Below the pieces are notes generated by a model that made no database searches, was not told where the DNA came from, and saw only the letters and a program-made list of their open reading frames with translations. The translations under genes were made by a program, and so were the position numbers. Shown piece after piece: positions 24,476 to 36,739 of a stretch of 64,000 nt of DNA. Source of the stretch: Asterias amurensis (Eukaryota > Echinodermata > Asteroidea > Forcipulatida > Asteriidae); assembly GCF_032118995.1 (NCBI RefSeq), contig NC_092650.1, positions 4,340,001 through 4,404,000 on the forward strand, in the 5' to 3' direction. Position 1 is the stretch's first letter, and each line of letters opens with the position of its first letter.

Positions 24476-24919
24476 TAAGGGTTCAAATCACGGGGCCGAT
24501 TTCACAAAGGGCTCAGATTGATCTTAAAGTGTTACTAGAATGATATTTCAGACAGCAGAAATAATTCAACAACTTGTAGACAGACTTTTCCCCTCGGTCC
24601 CGGTTTTGCCTCCAATTGGGAAAATATCATGCTCCGGGATCACAACAAATATTATGCATAATAAGGTTACCATTCGAAGTACATGTCACATGCACAAGTT
24701 GTGACTTGTATCCTGCTCATTTCTGCTTCTGTTTGACTCGGTTCTCCAACATGCAAGCCTCTGAAGGGATAACTTTTCACACTTGGAAACAGACTTCACT
24801 ATGAGATGACTTTATTTTATACGATGTTAAACAACGATTGAAAATCATTTACAAGAAATGCACAGTCATTCAGTTTTTATACATAAAGAGACTCAAGAAA
24901 ACAGTTGTAAAGCTTGGTT

Positions 24920-25095
24920 TAAGGCCGAGTCACACTGCAGCGATAACACCAAAGATAACGATCACGACGAATGCATTGAATTGGTTGAATTGCTCTGCAC
25001 AGAATGAGCACACGCTCATTCAACCAATAGAATGCGTTCTCTTTGCGTCGTTATCAGTAAAGTTCTCATTATTGCTGCAGTGGACCGGGCCTTTA
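24920..25095. mobile_element. GGCCGAGTCACACTGCAGCG MITE
   Basis: Ends AAGGCCGAGTCACACTGCAG and CTGCAGTGGACCGGGCCTT; same family as the outer element at 24155-24475 and the fragment at 4014-4080. Confidence 0.82.
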
Positions 25096-26009
25096 TACTT
25101 CACGCTAATGCAAAGTGATTTTGATGTTGTCGTGCCTATGCAGCTTCTTCGCTACAAAACAAATTGCGTTGCATTTGCGTAAAACACAGACTGAAAGAGT
25201 GTACTTGATCTGCTTCTCGAAAAAAATATTTCTGACAATCAAAAAACTGTACATACATCGTTTTTGTGTTTCTGTACAAATATGAACAATAAAATAAATA
25301 TGTTTACTGCATTACACCTCTGAATTGAAATGGATGATTGACGTACTTTTCCATTTATATAACCGACGGGAACTGTCCTTACTTGGCGCTTACTTCACTT
25401 CACAAGGTACGAATTAGACCCTAAGATATTTATGTACATGTACAAATCAAGGCATGATATTTTGGTCCTTGGGGGAAAAAAACTTAGGAAAATATTGGTG
25501 TAAGGAAAAGGGATGGTCTTTATGTACATGGTGTAGACTCTTAAGAAATTTTAAAGCCTCTGTATTTAAGAAGCTTTTAAATTTTGAGCACTTAAAACTC
25601 TTTTTTTCCAACCTTGCCTTCTTTAAAACTCAAGCGTCTGTCAGAAGTTTGTCCAGCAGATCAGCAAATTGGGCTAGTCTGTTGATTTTTGCATTCCTTT
25701 TTAACAGTATTTAGAACATTTTCAATTTAAGCACTTCAAATTCCTTTTTGCCAACTATACCTTCTTTTTAAGACTTCTGCATCTGTCAGAAATTTATCCA
25801 GCAGATCAGCAAATTTGGCCAGTCTGTTGATTTCTGAAAACCCTTTTACTTTGAAAAATACAGCGGATAGTAGAAGCCTCGGCCTCTTAAAATATCTCTG
25901 TCAAATTTACAGTGTCAATTATCAATTATGATTATGATCTCTAGAAATAAAACACTTTTAATGTTTGCTCAAGAATGTCTGTACAACCCTACTCTGGTGC
26001 GGCATTATT
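25096..26009. other. Presumed UBE2C 3' flank
   Basis: Contains two related stretches (25590-25680 and 25730-25830) sharing AGCAGATCAGCAAATT and AGTCTGTTGATTT, an old direct duplication of about 140 bp spacing. No gene. Confidence 0.6.
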
Positions 26010-29000
26010 TTATTTGTCCCTTCTCTTGGCATCGGCCTCGTATTTTTCGTGGAGTGTTTTCCTGAAAGCGGCCGGGTTCTCCCACAGCTGAGCTGCAGAC
26101 AGATTCAGGGGACTGTCGTTGTTCGGCTCTGAATAAGTACAAAAAGAAAATCAATACGTTCAAATTAAATCATACTAGCCAAGAACGCAATGGAAAGAAG
26201 ACAAAGAAGGAACTTTTAATATTCTTAGATATGGGAGGAAAACTCCAGAGAATCATTCTAGGGAAACCCACACGATCAAGGGCCAATTTCATAGAGCTGC
26301 TTTTTTTGCACGAAAATAGCTTGCTTATTTTACACACGTTACTGGCAACAATTTCATGCCACATACAATGCTTGTGACTGGTATTTTGCTGTTGTTTATA
26401 ACAATTGAGTGGGGTCTTAGCTGGTAATCTGATTTTACGGAGCAATTAATTTTTTTGCTTAAGCAATTTTTTTTTGCTTAAGCAGCTCTATGAAATTGTG
26501 CCCTGGTAGGGACTGACTACCCAATCCACACAGTGCCCCTGGCGATATCATAACCGTGGCTCTAGAGGTGAAAGATGAGGAGTGATACCACTACACTACG
26601 CCAACCCTACTGGCCTATACAATCATAATATTACTAATGGGCATTTATAATCCATCTAAAGATGCCATGGTGCAGTGACACACTAACAGGAAAAGTTGTG
26701 AAGTCCTCATTAGATGAAACTTGAACTTCAAACCTCACAAAAACACAAGATTCCCTCCACCTCAACAGGCTATAGATGGATTGCACAAAGCATCATCAAC
26801 TGCCATCTTTGATGTAAAACAGTGGAAAAGTGCATGCGTCTACGCATATGACTCTCTGTTAATGACAGCTCTTCACGCATGCACAATTCATCAAAGATGG
26901 TGGTCAATGACGTCTATTAAAATCCATCTATATAGAGCTACCACTACGCCAACCCTGCAGCTCTTTAAAATAGCGTCATGATGAAACCCACAAGTTTCCC
27001 TCAATCTCAAGAATGCCCTTTTTAAGACAAATTTGAGGACCTGATATCATCTCACCTGCTAAGAGACCCTGAATGGAGAGGAGTATTGACCTGACGTCGT
27101 AAGACGGTAACCACTGCTCCTTCAAGATGTCCAGACAGACGTTGCCGTCTGTGTCCACGTTGGGATGAAAACATGGGGTGATGAATTTGACTTTGGGGGC
27201 CGTGAAGGAATAGTTTGCTGGAAAGGTCATTGACAACTTGTAGTGCATCCCTTCATACATCTGTTTAGTATAAAGAAAAAGGTTTTTATTTTTGAATAAG
27301 CACCAAGGCCAAGACAAGTGTAAGAGATGCCATTACCTCCATGTCAGTTCACCAGGCCTTGAAACTTTTGTTTTTCCTTGCTGAGGGATAAGAGTCATTG
27401 CTACCAAAAAGGTCTGAAACTATGTAGGATACAAATTCTGCTGATGTATGTTGAAATTATAGCTTTTCCACCTTAATGGTAACCCCTGCAGCCAAATTCA
27501 CGAAACGCTAGGATTAATCCTATCTCGAGTTAGGACGACTTAGGATCAATCTAAAAGGTTTGCATGCTACAGTGCAGGGTTGGGACTCGTCCTAAGTCCT
27601 AAGATTAATCCTAAGTTAGGAAGAGTTTGGTGAAATCGATGGCTGAAGTCATAGATTCCATTTAACTTTTAAGAACAGTGTTCTCAGCAAAAGAGAAGTA
27701 GATCAATTTTCAAAGAGCAGGTTTTTGTTATATTATGGCAAAAGTGATGGCTGATTTTCTTCACCAGGCTGACTTTAAAAAGTATGAATTCAGATAAAAG
27801 TCTGACAAATCTAATCCCTGCTTGTTTCAAATGGAGTTCTCTCTTAAAATACTTACAGAGTCTGTGCTTCCCTCTACTGATGCCTTCCAGAGGAAGATGT
27901 TATCACCATCTGGAAATGCTGAAATGCCCTTGGGTGGATTCATCTAAAATAAATAGCATAATGCATTTTTTTTAATCATAAACTTTCAACTGGTTGAGAT
28001 TCAGAGTCATTGCTGACAAAAAAGGTCTGACCTTAACTGAGGTGCTGTACTATATTACTGGGTCTAGTCTGAAAGTAAAGTAAGATTCATGAATTAGGAA
28101 AGCTCTGTTGGCATTTCCACCTTTTGGTTCTTGAGTTAACAGATTTTAAGGTTCTGGAAACAGTTCTCCAGTTCTAGAGAAGTAGATCAAAGACTCTAGA
28201 TTTCTTTATTTCTGAAGAAAATAAGAGCCTGCTTTTTAACATTTAATTTTACAGTTGGCTTGTTTTTGTGTAGCACAAATTAGAGTGTTAACAATGCTGT
28301 TATAACACTGTATATTTGTGTGTTCTATACTTTAACACGTCGGAAAATAAATAATGCGTGCTGAAATTAGTGATAACTGTTATTGTGTTGGCAGGAATCA
28401 GCCACAAGTCAAAGTTATTGGATGGACGATAGACCCAAAAGTGCTTTTTCAGCATTTGGACTTTATTTGGCGAAAGCGAATACCCGAATGTTACAATAGA
28501 AACGCTGTTAGGGCCAGCATTGGTCCAGTAAATTCGGACATCAATCTTACCATAAGTTCCATTAATTCTTGGTAGAGCCTGAAAAAAGAAAAAAAAAAGA
28601 AAAGGAAATTATTAATTATACAATTAAAATTAAATAGGCCTACAATCTTACAATGTAGATATAATTACTGGCTACAATACAACACAGTGGTAGAAAAACT
28701 ACTGATCTGTTTAAAATTCTTAAGAAAAACTATAAAGTAAAAAAAAAAAGTAAAGACAATTGAAAAGTATTTTTAAGGCACATTTCGATTGTTTAGACAA
28801 ATATATTTGTTTCAACTAAACTAAGGCAAAGGACATACATGTACGTGTAGTATCAATTATTTTGCAGTTTGGTATAAACTTGAAATTAACTTTTTTGCAG
28901 TCTTAATAAAAAACAAAACAGACAAACAAAACAAACCGGTCAAGACCAAAGCATTTTTTTTAAAAGATACATAAATTATTTGGTAGAAGAACAGTTGAAC

Positions 29001-29405
29001 TTTTTCCAATACTAGAAACAAGTCACACAAACAAAAAGACAAAGTCTGACAAAGGGAAAAGTTTCCGTATTGCGCCACCACTTTTTCATTCGAAATAAAA
29101 TAATATAGTATCTAATTTACCTGATTGATATATATCCCTTTTTGTAAAAATTAGTGAAAAAGTGGTGGCGCCATACGGAAAGTTATCCAACAAAAAAAGT
29201 CGAAACCAACACGGTCACAAAGTAAAGCCGTAGCCTTGTTGAATTGAAGGCAAAAAAGCCAAACCAAAAGAAAATCAAAAGAATGTTTAACATACCTCTT
29301 TGTGACTTTATGACTGTCTCCCTTTTCGACAGCAGGTTTTGACGATTCCTTCCGCATATTGCCGGTTGGAACCGACGTCATGGGATCCACATTCTGTGAT
29401 GCCAT
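26010..29405 (-). CDS. UBE2C: UBE2C, APC/C ubiquitin-conjugating enzyme E2 C, complete, five exons
   Basis: Exons on the minus strand: 29405-29296, 28578-28551 (only 28 nt), 27943-27857, 27260-27056 and 26128-26010, with clean phases giving 182 residues against 179 in human. The N-terminus MASQNVDP matches the UBE2C extension. The UBC fold follows: [10 protein letters not shown] helix, [14 protein letters not shown] at 107-109, catalytic Cys at about 117 in [12 protein letters not shown], and the closing EPNNDSPLN with its helix. UBE2C starts ubiquitin chains on APC/C substrates such as cyclin B and securin at mitosis. The start is the ATG at 29403-29405, just after the divergent promoter shared with RAB5IF. 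The stop overlaps an AATAAA-like string. It could only be confused with other E2s; the N-terminus and the LYDVR-equivalent [12 protein letters not shown] decide for UBE2C. Confidence 0.96.
26278..26507. mobile_element. GGGCCAATTTCATAGAGCTG MITE in UBE2C intron 4
   Basis: Arms AGGGCCAATTTCATAGAGC and GCTCTATGAAATTGTGCCCT with TTGCTTAAGCA palindromes inside. Confidence 0.82.
26520..26615 (-). mobile_element. Possible tRNA-derived SINE head, minus strand
   Basis: Reverse complement reads GTAGTGTAGTGGTATCACTC then TTTCACCTCTAGAG, like a tRNA-Gly/Glu head; the box B is poor. Confidence 0.4.
26770..26935. mobile_element. TATAGATGGATT MITE in UBE2C intron 4
   Basis: Arms TATAGATGGATTGCAC, CATCTTTGATG and CATCAAAGATG, AATCCATCTATATA. 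Also bracketed by direct copies of ACTACGCCAACCCT (26595-26608 and 26943-26956). Confidence 0.75.
27487..27646. mobile_element. TCGATTTCAC/TTAGGACGAG MITE in UBE2C intron 3
   Basis: Same family as 6233-6403, in opposite orientation; its ends are GCAGCCAAATTCACGAAACG and GGTGAAATCGATGGC. Confidence 0.85.
29062..29190. mobile_element. GGCGCCACCACTTTTTCA MITE in UBE2C intron 1
   Basis: Arms TTCCGTATTGCGCCACCAC and GTGGTGGCGCCATACGGAA, about 130 bp. Second copy at 41198-41336. Confidence 0.85.
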
Positions 29406-29833
29406 TTCTGAAAACGTTTTAATGAATTTAAGCAAAGAAATACGGTCAAGAAAATAAGCCCACACTTCAGTTTCTCGCAAATGAAACACGTTCAATCTTT
29501 CTTGTTGTCGGATCTAATTCCTCTAGCACATCGGGCATTTAAAAATGGCATTGCTTTTCGAGCGGTGCTACAGCTAACCAATCAAAGTAAGGCTTCAAAT
29601 TCAGTGAGCCAATCAAATGTTAGTTGTATTTACGCCCCGCCCATAGTTAGAAAATGAACGGAACCATGGGAAATAAAAATGGCTGCGCCCATGAACAACC
29701 TTTATCCCAGGTATTGAAGAGTGCTTTTGGAGCTAGCACCATATACACGTGACGGGGTGGAATGAGCTGTTGAAAACGAAGTTAAAATCCATCTGCGTTT
29801 TTCTCAATCTCGCACAAAAATACTGTACAAGAA
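29406..29833. promoter_or_regulatory. Divergent UBE2C/RAB5IF promoter with paired CCAAT boxes
   Basis: The 428 bp between the two start codons contain CCAAT at 29578-29582 and 29609-29613, 31 bp apart, with TTCAAA (TTTGAA on the UBE2C strand) at 29594-29599 between them. Paired CCAAT boxes about 31-33 bp apart bound by NF-Y, with a TTTGAA-type CHR element, are typical of mitotic gene promoters in animals. The CHR usually lies nearer the start site than here, so that element is less certain than the CCAAT pair. Confidence 0.6.
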
Positions 29834-32800
29834 ATGGCAACTAAAAGAAGAAAAGGTGAGCAGGAAGACACCAAACTCAGTTCAACGTCAGCGTGGAAAC
29901 GAGCGATTGTATCAGGGTCAAAATGGCAGGAAAAGGTAAAATATACAACAAATTGTATGCCTTTTTTGCGGTCGGTTGCCCGTCCTGTTTCCGTGACCGT
30001 GTTGTGTGTGTGTCATGGTGTAAGAAGGACACTGCCAGTTTTTTCGTCAATGCGAGCGCTAGCATTAGAAAACTCGCCACACACGCAAACTCAGCACTCA
30101 ATCAAAATACCGACTCAGCACCAAAACTTTAAAGACAGTATTTAATTACCAAATTTGAATGAATAAACATGAACATGATCAGTCGGAAAGTATTAATTGT
30201 GTGATTAATTGTCTTTCTCTTTGTACTGTTTTTTATATAAATTAAATAACTATCTGACTCTCTGAGAGTGTGTCTGATCTGAGCAACTACCTCCATGATC
30301 TGAGTAGTAATCTACTTTTTCGATAAGAAAAAGATAGTACTCAGTTTCAGTTACAGTAGACTATATAGTATAATTATTAAAATAAATAATTATACCTTAT
30401 TTGTTGATTTATATTTATTTCCATTTTCCTTTATCAGGTAAACTTTAATTATTTTATATTTTAAACTTATATTTATATAATTTTTAATGTTCTGTCTCCT
30501 GAGTCAGTTAAAGCTAGTGGACGCTTTCGGTAAACAGTATTGTCCAATGCCCACACTTTGTGTATCACAACTTATATAAAATAACATACCTGCGTAAATT
30601 TAGCCCCAATTGGTCATGGGAGTCGGGAGAAAATAACGGGAAAACCCACCCTTGTTTCCGCACGATTCAGCGTGTAATGACATGTGTTTACTATAAATCC
30701 GAAATTCTCGTTGTCGAGAATTGATAATTGTTTTAATGTTTTCTCAAAAAGTAAAGCATTTCATGGAATATTATTTCAAGAGAAGTCTTTTACTATTACC
30801 TTTGCAAAGCCTGTAAGTTATTTGTAAATCTGTGAACTTTAATTTTGTTTTCTAATTTGTATAACTTTATTGGGGACTTTCCTTTAAAGATTATCAGACA
30901 TAGGCATATAATAAGAAATTTGTTTTGTCAAGACCAGGTTTTTGTGTTAGCTTTCATAGATAAAAAAGAAGTTTATTCACTTTATATTTCTGATTGTTTT
31001 TTATTTTTTTGAAGGATGAATTTCTTGACGTGATCTACTGGGGGCGTCAGATTGTGGCGATTCTATGTGGAGTCATCTGGGGAGTCATACCATTGAAAGG
31101 ATTTCTAGGAATTGCTTTGTAAGTAGATACCATGTATAAGAAATATAATGTTAAAGAAAATAATGCACTGATAGACTACGACCACATTTCTCCTCTGTTC
31201 GGAGAGACTTGGAGCCACCTTGGCTTCCAGAGGTCTGGTAGCAAAGAGGACCTGCTTCAAGACTTGCCTCCTCATCTTTTAAGATACTGCATCATCATGC
31301 TCCTCAGTATCTCCATCAGCTTATTTCCCTCAAGCAAATAGGTTGAGTTCTCAGATCTTCAGGTTCATATTTGTTAGTGGAACTAAGAACTAGAACCTTT
31401 GTCAGGACACTACCTGTCATTTGGTCTTAATTAACTGGCCTTGACTGACACAGAATTACACAGCTCTAAGGAAGCCATAAGACATTTTGAGATATGATGG
31501 ACACAATACTATAACACTATTTAGGTTTGGGTAAATTTGTCTGTGTACACCCACATCAAATATAGCACTCCTAAAGTGTCCACCTGATCCCAAAAAGGTT
31601 AATGGGATCTATTGCCCCTGGTCTTGGCCTTGATTAATGCCTTTTCTAAAGTTTCCCATAGACTTGAGGATTTTCCAATATAAGTGGCTTGCTCTCTCAA
31701 CGATGAAATTCTAGGCCTACATGTAGTTCGTCAGGCATACTTTAAAATCTATTCCTCAAACCTCTCAATGCATCTGAGAGCATTCACCCTCAAGTTGACT
31801 CACTTTAGTGCTGCGTGTTAATCAAATAAAATCCATTCTCAACCATTAGAAGTCCCCATCTACATGTATACACCAAGGTGTTGGGAGATAACTAAAGGTT
31901 ACATCTGGTGTGAACATTTGTTAGGTACACCAGGGATATGATCTTGCCAATGTAAGCATAGTGTTAGCCTGAGAGTTGTGTGTGTCTTTCGGACACCCTG
32001 TTTTAAATTTGTTTTATCCGTCATTTACATGTAAATGTTTTGTAAGTGAACAATTTGGACAACCATTTTTTAAATTTGCAGCGAATTTTGACACGAATTT
32101 GCCAAATCCTGTCTAAAGCCTTTCTGATAGTAATGCGTTCATAAAAAATATGTTTGAAGCTGGAGTGTTGTACCAGCATTTGTTTTTATGTACATGTATG
32201 TAGGGCCTATATTTGCCAAATAACTCACTGGCTCGTTTATCTTCCGATTGCAGATTTTGTGCCGCCAGTGCAGGAATATTATATGTTTACTTCACAAGTT
32301 TCCAAGGCGTCGACGAAGAAGATTATGGAGGAGTCTGGGAACTCACTAAAGAAGGATTTATGTCTTCATTTGCATTATTTCTGGTAAGAATCAAGAAATT
32401 TTACATTTTGGGTTATATGGGCGAGTGAACCACACTGACAGTGTGTGTATACTGTCTGCATTGTTAGATTCTCAGGTTCCTTCAAAACCACAAATACTCA
32501 CCGCAGAATGTTTGCATTGTTTTTCATCCAACCTTCAGGTTCTATTAAGTATTAAAGGGTCTATGTAACTTTTGTAGGACAAAAAACACAATGTCCACAG
32601 ATTTACACCAAACTTACACCGTTTGAAGATAATGATAGTAGAAAGCTTCCCTGAAAATATTACGTGCTGAGGTGCTGTAGTTTTTGGGAAATGAGTAAAA
32701 CAATGTAATGAAACGAAAATTATTTTAATCATTTACAACCATATTTTCATGAAAAACTACAGCACCTCAGTAAGTAATATTTTCAGGGAAGCTTTCTACT

Positions 32801-33120
32801 ATCATTATCTTCAAACCTTGTACGTTTAATGTTAACTATGGACATTTTGAAAAAGTACCCAAATCCTTTAAGGGTATCTTTATTTTGTCACTCATTTCCT
32901 TTAACTTGCATTTACATGTATATTGTTAATTTTCTCATGCTGTATTTTGTGTTGACCCTTGGCCTAATAAATGTTAGTAATTATATCAATAATTTAATTT
33001 CTAGCACATTGCTATGAAGTTTGTTATGGTTTTATTACAACGATTAATTGTTATTATTACTTTTTTTTTATTCAACAGGTCATTTGGATAATAGTGTATT
33101 CGGCATTATTCTTTGACTGA
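29834..33120 (+). CDS. RAB5IF: RAB5IF (C20orf24/OPTI) ER membrane protein, complete, four exons
   Basis: Exons 29834-29935, 31015-31118, 32254-32383 and 33079-33120 join to 125 residues (human about 129-137). Diagnostic stretches are DEFLDVIYWGRQI, GVIWGVIPLKGFLGIA, YGGVWELTKEGFMSSFALF and a terminal VIWIIVYSALFFD. Three hydrophobic segments lie at about 43-60, 64-82 and 108-122 after a charged N-terminus; the fold belongs to the EMC6-like group. In vertebrates the protein was named as a Rab5-interacting factor and later recognised as OPTI, the obligate partner of the TMCO1 insertase in the ER multipass translocon. The start is the first ATG after the divergent UBE2C promoter and gives a basic N-terminus like that of the human protein. 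A diverged TTAA MITE lies in intron 1. Confidence 0.95.
30508..30790. mobile_element. TTAA MITE family 1, strongly diverged, RAB5IF intron 1
   Basis: TTAAAGCTAGTGGACGCTTT followed by ACAACTTATATAAAATAACA and CCCAATTGGTCAT; an old copy or a sister subfamily. Confidence 0.65.
31611..31721. mobile_element. CAGGCCTGGAATT-type fragment
   Basis: CCCCTGGTCTTGGCCTTGAT and GATGAAATTCTAGGCCTA match 592-755. In RAB5IF intron 2. Confidence 0.65.
32552..32872. mobile_element. TTAA MITE family 3, RAB5IF intron 3
   Basis: TTAAAGGGTCTATGTAACTT to TACCCAAATCCTTTAA, with GATAATGATAGTAGAAAGC on both arms. Confidence 0.88.
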
Positions 33121-33339
33121 CACATCCCACTTCTAGACTCCTTCCATCAACCAATTAAGATCATTATTTTCCCACAGGAGGTCAGCCATCCAAACATAGA
33201 AAAGCCATTTAGACACTTTGAGCTAGACAGGTTTGCTCAAATGAAAATAGCGGATTCTTATACAGTGCTTGTGACGCTCATGGCGCTCCAACATTATTAC
33301 TCCTGGTCACTGGGCCGTTTATTTAATTCCTTTCAAAAC

Positions 33340-33500
33340 TATCTCAGCTCAATTGGGAGTATATAGCCTGTGCTACCAAATATGTAACCCTAGGCACTAT
33401 GACAAGAGCCATCTCTGCCACCACAGGTACCCATTTACACCTGGGTGTATGAGAAACAATTATAAGTTACTTGTCTTGCTCCAGCACACAAGTGTTTATG
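33340..33500 (-). mobile_element. SINE family B, 3' part
   Basis: CTCAGCTCAATTGGGAGTAT, CAGGTACCCATTTACACC and ACTTGTCTTGCTCCAGC match the tail of family B in reverse. Confidence 0.75.
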
Positions 33501-33939
33501 AGCTACCTGTATCTCATCAGTTCATGATATTACTAAAAGAAAAACCCACCCCTGCTCTCTCTGTTCGTGGTGCTTGAGTTACCTTCACGCGTGGAGGTAG
33601 AAATACCTCCTTCAAGCATTGGAGGTAGAAATACCTCCATGCTTCAAGTAACTACTTTGCTAACATATTTTTCCTTTTTAACTTAATGCTCCTTGTCTTG
33701 ATAAAACCTTTTATCTTCAAGTACGCGCTAATCCTCCAATCAGATTCGCAGAATGGAGTGGTGATAAAAACCTATATTGCATGGCTAATATCACTACCAT
33801 GCGTACTGTGTGTTCTATGTCACGCGCCAAATTTGCTTGAAGATAAATACGTTATCACATGCACGCTCGTGGAAATACGGAAAAATATAGCATTCCACTC
33901 GCGCTTGTGTGATCACTTATATTAGCTACCCAATACTTA

Positions 33940-34120
33940 TCAATCAATCAATCAATCAATCTGAGGGAGTTTATATAGCTCCAAAATCAACCAAAGTTGC
34001 TCAAAGGCGCTCAAGATACTTGGATGAAATTAATTTTGATACACTTGTTGGAATAGAAAACAATTGAGGAGTTTCTTGAAAATGTGAATAGTGTTTAGCA
34101 TCCTTGGTGTTGTTAGGGAG
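33940..34120 (-). mobile_element. LINE 3' tail, minus strand
   Basis: A CAATCAATCAATCAATCAAT run followed by TTTATATAGCTCC and GGCGCTCAAG; reads as a LINE end in reverse. Confidence 0.65.
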
Positions 34121-34164
34121 AGTGTTGCCAATATATATATTTACAGGTTGATCTGCTTTTAAAT

Positions 34165-34340
34165 TGCACCCTCGAACAACGATATTGACAAAATGGGGAA
34201 ACTACCAACTTCAGGGCTAGATAGCTCAGTTGGTGGAGCCCCATCGCAGTAATCCCGAGGTGGCAGGTTCAAACCCCACTCTAGTAAAGTTTTCTTTCTT
34301 TGTCCAACCAATAAATGAATGTATAAAACAGTTAGGGGTA
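34165..34340 (+). mobile_element. tRNA-derived SINE, family D
   Basis: CTAGATAGCTCAGTTGGTGG (box A) and GGCAGGTTCAAACCCC (box B) with a short acceptor-like CTAGA/TCTAG pairing. It sits in non-genic DNA with SINE flanks, so a functional tRNA gene is unlikely. Confidence 0.65.
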
Positions 34341-34663
34341 ATTACAGTAGAAGAACACATTCCTTGACTCCTGCTTTGCAACTTTCTGTTTTGTCGTCTT
34401 CTCCATGATTTATTTTTGTTCAGTCTTCTTTTATTTACCAACCATTGGTTGCCTTTGTAGGGCAAACCTCAGGTGAACTTCTTGATAAACACGGTATTTA
34501 ATAAACCATGTACAAGTTGTTAATTTTATTAGAATGTTTTATTAGATGTAATTAAAAATAACCACTCTTCACTGCCCAAAAAATATCATCACATTGAGCA
34601 GAGCCAAATAATGTTTTTTTGGTGCCTGCACTGTGCTCCAACATCCCAGTGTTCTGAAACCCC

Positions 34664-35170
34664 TATAGTGTGAGTCAAAAAGAAGTTGACTGACATTTGT
34701 GGTTTAAAAACCAAACAACAGACACTCAAAACCCTAGTGAATCATATTATTAAACAAACATTCTTTCCTGCTTATCTGAAGAAAAAAAAGAATGAAACAA
34801 ATTGATCATTTCTAAAGAGAAGTTATGCCAGTTTTACTGAAAGCACTCGTGTTTGTAGCTGTACATGGAATGTTAATGCTAGACTGAATCTAAACATCTG
34901 AGAAAGTAGCAAAGGGTGTATTATACTTTAAAAAAGGTCATTAATTTGTTTTGTCAAGTATTCCATGGACAGCTTGCAAAATGAGTACCTTTATTGAAAT
35001 GGATATAACTCCTCTTAGAAAAGATCAATTTCTTTCATTCTTTTTTTTTCTAATAAGCAGTAGAGTGCTTGTTAAATATATGCTTTAATGAACTTTTGAG
35101 TGTCATTTGTTTGTTTTGAAAAACATCACAAATTCCGGTCACTTTCTTTTTAACTCATCCTGTACATGTA
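34664..35170. mobile_element. About 500-bp element with long inverted arms (GTGAGTCAAAAAGAA)
   Basis: The left arm GAGTCAAAAAGAAGTTGACT through ACACTCAAAA faces the right arm TTTTGAGTGTCATTTG through CTTTTTAACTCATC. The outer flanks carry GTTCTGAAACCCCTAT and GTTCCGACAACCCC, matching the minisatellite unit at 17.1-17.5 kb. Confidence 0.7.
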
Positions 35171-35174
35171 TGTT

Positions 35175-36735
35175 CCGACAACCCCTCATAAACTCCATGC
35201 ACGGGATTGGGTTGGAGTAAGGATTAGGATTTGTAAAAAACATTATGGGTGTTGTTATTTATATCCTTTCATTAAAACTCAAATCATCAAAATGTAAATG
35301 TGCACTTGTCTAAGACCATCTGTAAATAAATTTGAGGTTTAAAAGAAATGTTTGAATTGTGTTCTGCTGTCAGTCTGTTCTGTTTATAATTTGCGCCATG
35401 ACATCTGGTGTGATGGATGCCAGTGCATTATAAATATTCACATATTATTATTAATAATAATAATAACAAAAAATTACACATTCCTTACACTTTTCACCCA
35501 CACATTTAATTTTAAACAACAAATCAGTGTTTAAATTCTTCCCACGATTATAAAGTAACCCTTAAAAAAATAACAATTGCTGTTTCATACAGTTCTCAGT
35601 AAAACTTACTTTTACAAAAAGTATTAATAATCTAAAATATAAATATTAATATTATAATTATTTTGTTGTGCGTGATTAAGACAGTCTCTGTACAGGTAAA
35701 ACATAGATACAAGGGGAATTATAAATTATTAAAAATACAACAAATTCTGAAAATGTTCAAGACAGTTAAGATTAAAAAAAAGAAAAGAGTTTCAACAAAG
35801 TAGAAAGTAAAATGGGTTAAATCCCTGCACCATAGATAACTTTAATTTGAAACAATTAGACAACAGGCCTTGAAATAACCCATGGTACCGCAGGCATCGC
35901 TGTGGTGCCCTGTGCTTTTGCTCTGGTGCCCTTTGCAAAGCTCCAATACAAGCGAACATTTTCCTCATTGAAGTACCCCCTTACCAGAGGGCAATTGCTG
36001 TGCCCCTTCAACAAGAAATTTCAAGGTCTGGGAAGGTGCCTTTTATTATAAAATATAAGAGAAATGGACTGGGTAATTATGAATTCATTTTGTGGCTGAA
36101 CAAAGAAAATTGTGACCTCTGGAATTAAAACAAAACTGTTTTTATAATTATTTGTTTTCCCAATTCATCTGGCGGACACACAACATTAAGATTCAACTCA
36201 AAACTCAAATGACTTTGCTTTCTATTGTTAACATGAATATCTTTGTTGGTAATTTGATACCTTTAATGTTAAACTTTTGTGAAAGGTTAACATTAAACTG
36301 ACTGTACTTTGATTCTGCCTTACGCATTTCTGAAACAATCTCAACTCCTTAGAAGTGTGCAGTATCGGCTGCCAACCAAATTAGCGCACATTGGGGGGAG
36401 GTAAATTGGGGAGGTAGTGCTTTCTGCTCTACCGGCTTGGCTTTGAATTGAAGATACCCAAGCCTACATTCGTATGGACTGTGAAAGGGGTAACCCTGTT
36501 TCAGCCCTAGGAGTAGGTGGCAATGGCCTCTGGAAAAAAATAATTGTAGCCCACACCTTGAAGTGGCCTTCAGGCCTTGTGTGTCAGGCGACTTGCATAA
36601 AAAAAAATATATAAAAAAAGAGAGAAAAAAACATATTGCTAAACATTAACCATCTATAACCTTGCAGGTATAAACTGTTAAGAGAATCATCTTTGCATTG
36701 TTTCTATTGCACACAAAGAGAGGGAAAAATACTAG
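35175..36735. other. Gene-free stretch downstream of ABHD4
   Basis: Only the CAGGCCTTGAAAT element at 35864-36030 was recognised; the rest is AT-rich and non-coding. Confidence 0.55.
35864..36030. mobile_element. CAGGCCTTGAAAT-ended element, full copy
   Basis: Ends CAGGCCTTGAAAT and ATTTCAAGGTCTG are inverted repeats. Confidence 0.78.
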
Positions 36736-36739
36736 TGGC

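Noticed and set aside
27500-27640. Regulatory palindromes near UBE2C and ABHD4 exons
   Set aside because: They are members of the dispersed TTAGGACGAG MITE family.
28354-28575. 73-codon open frame on the plus strand
   Set aside because: It overlaps UBE2C exon 2 on the opposite strand and has no splice or domain support.
34210-34285. Functional tRNA gene
   Set aside because: Box A and box B are present but the acceptor stem pairs over only about five bases and the flank matches another SINE-like copy.
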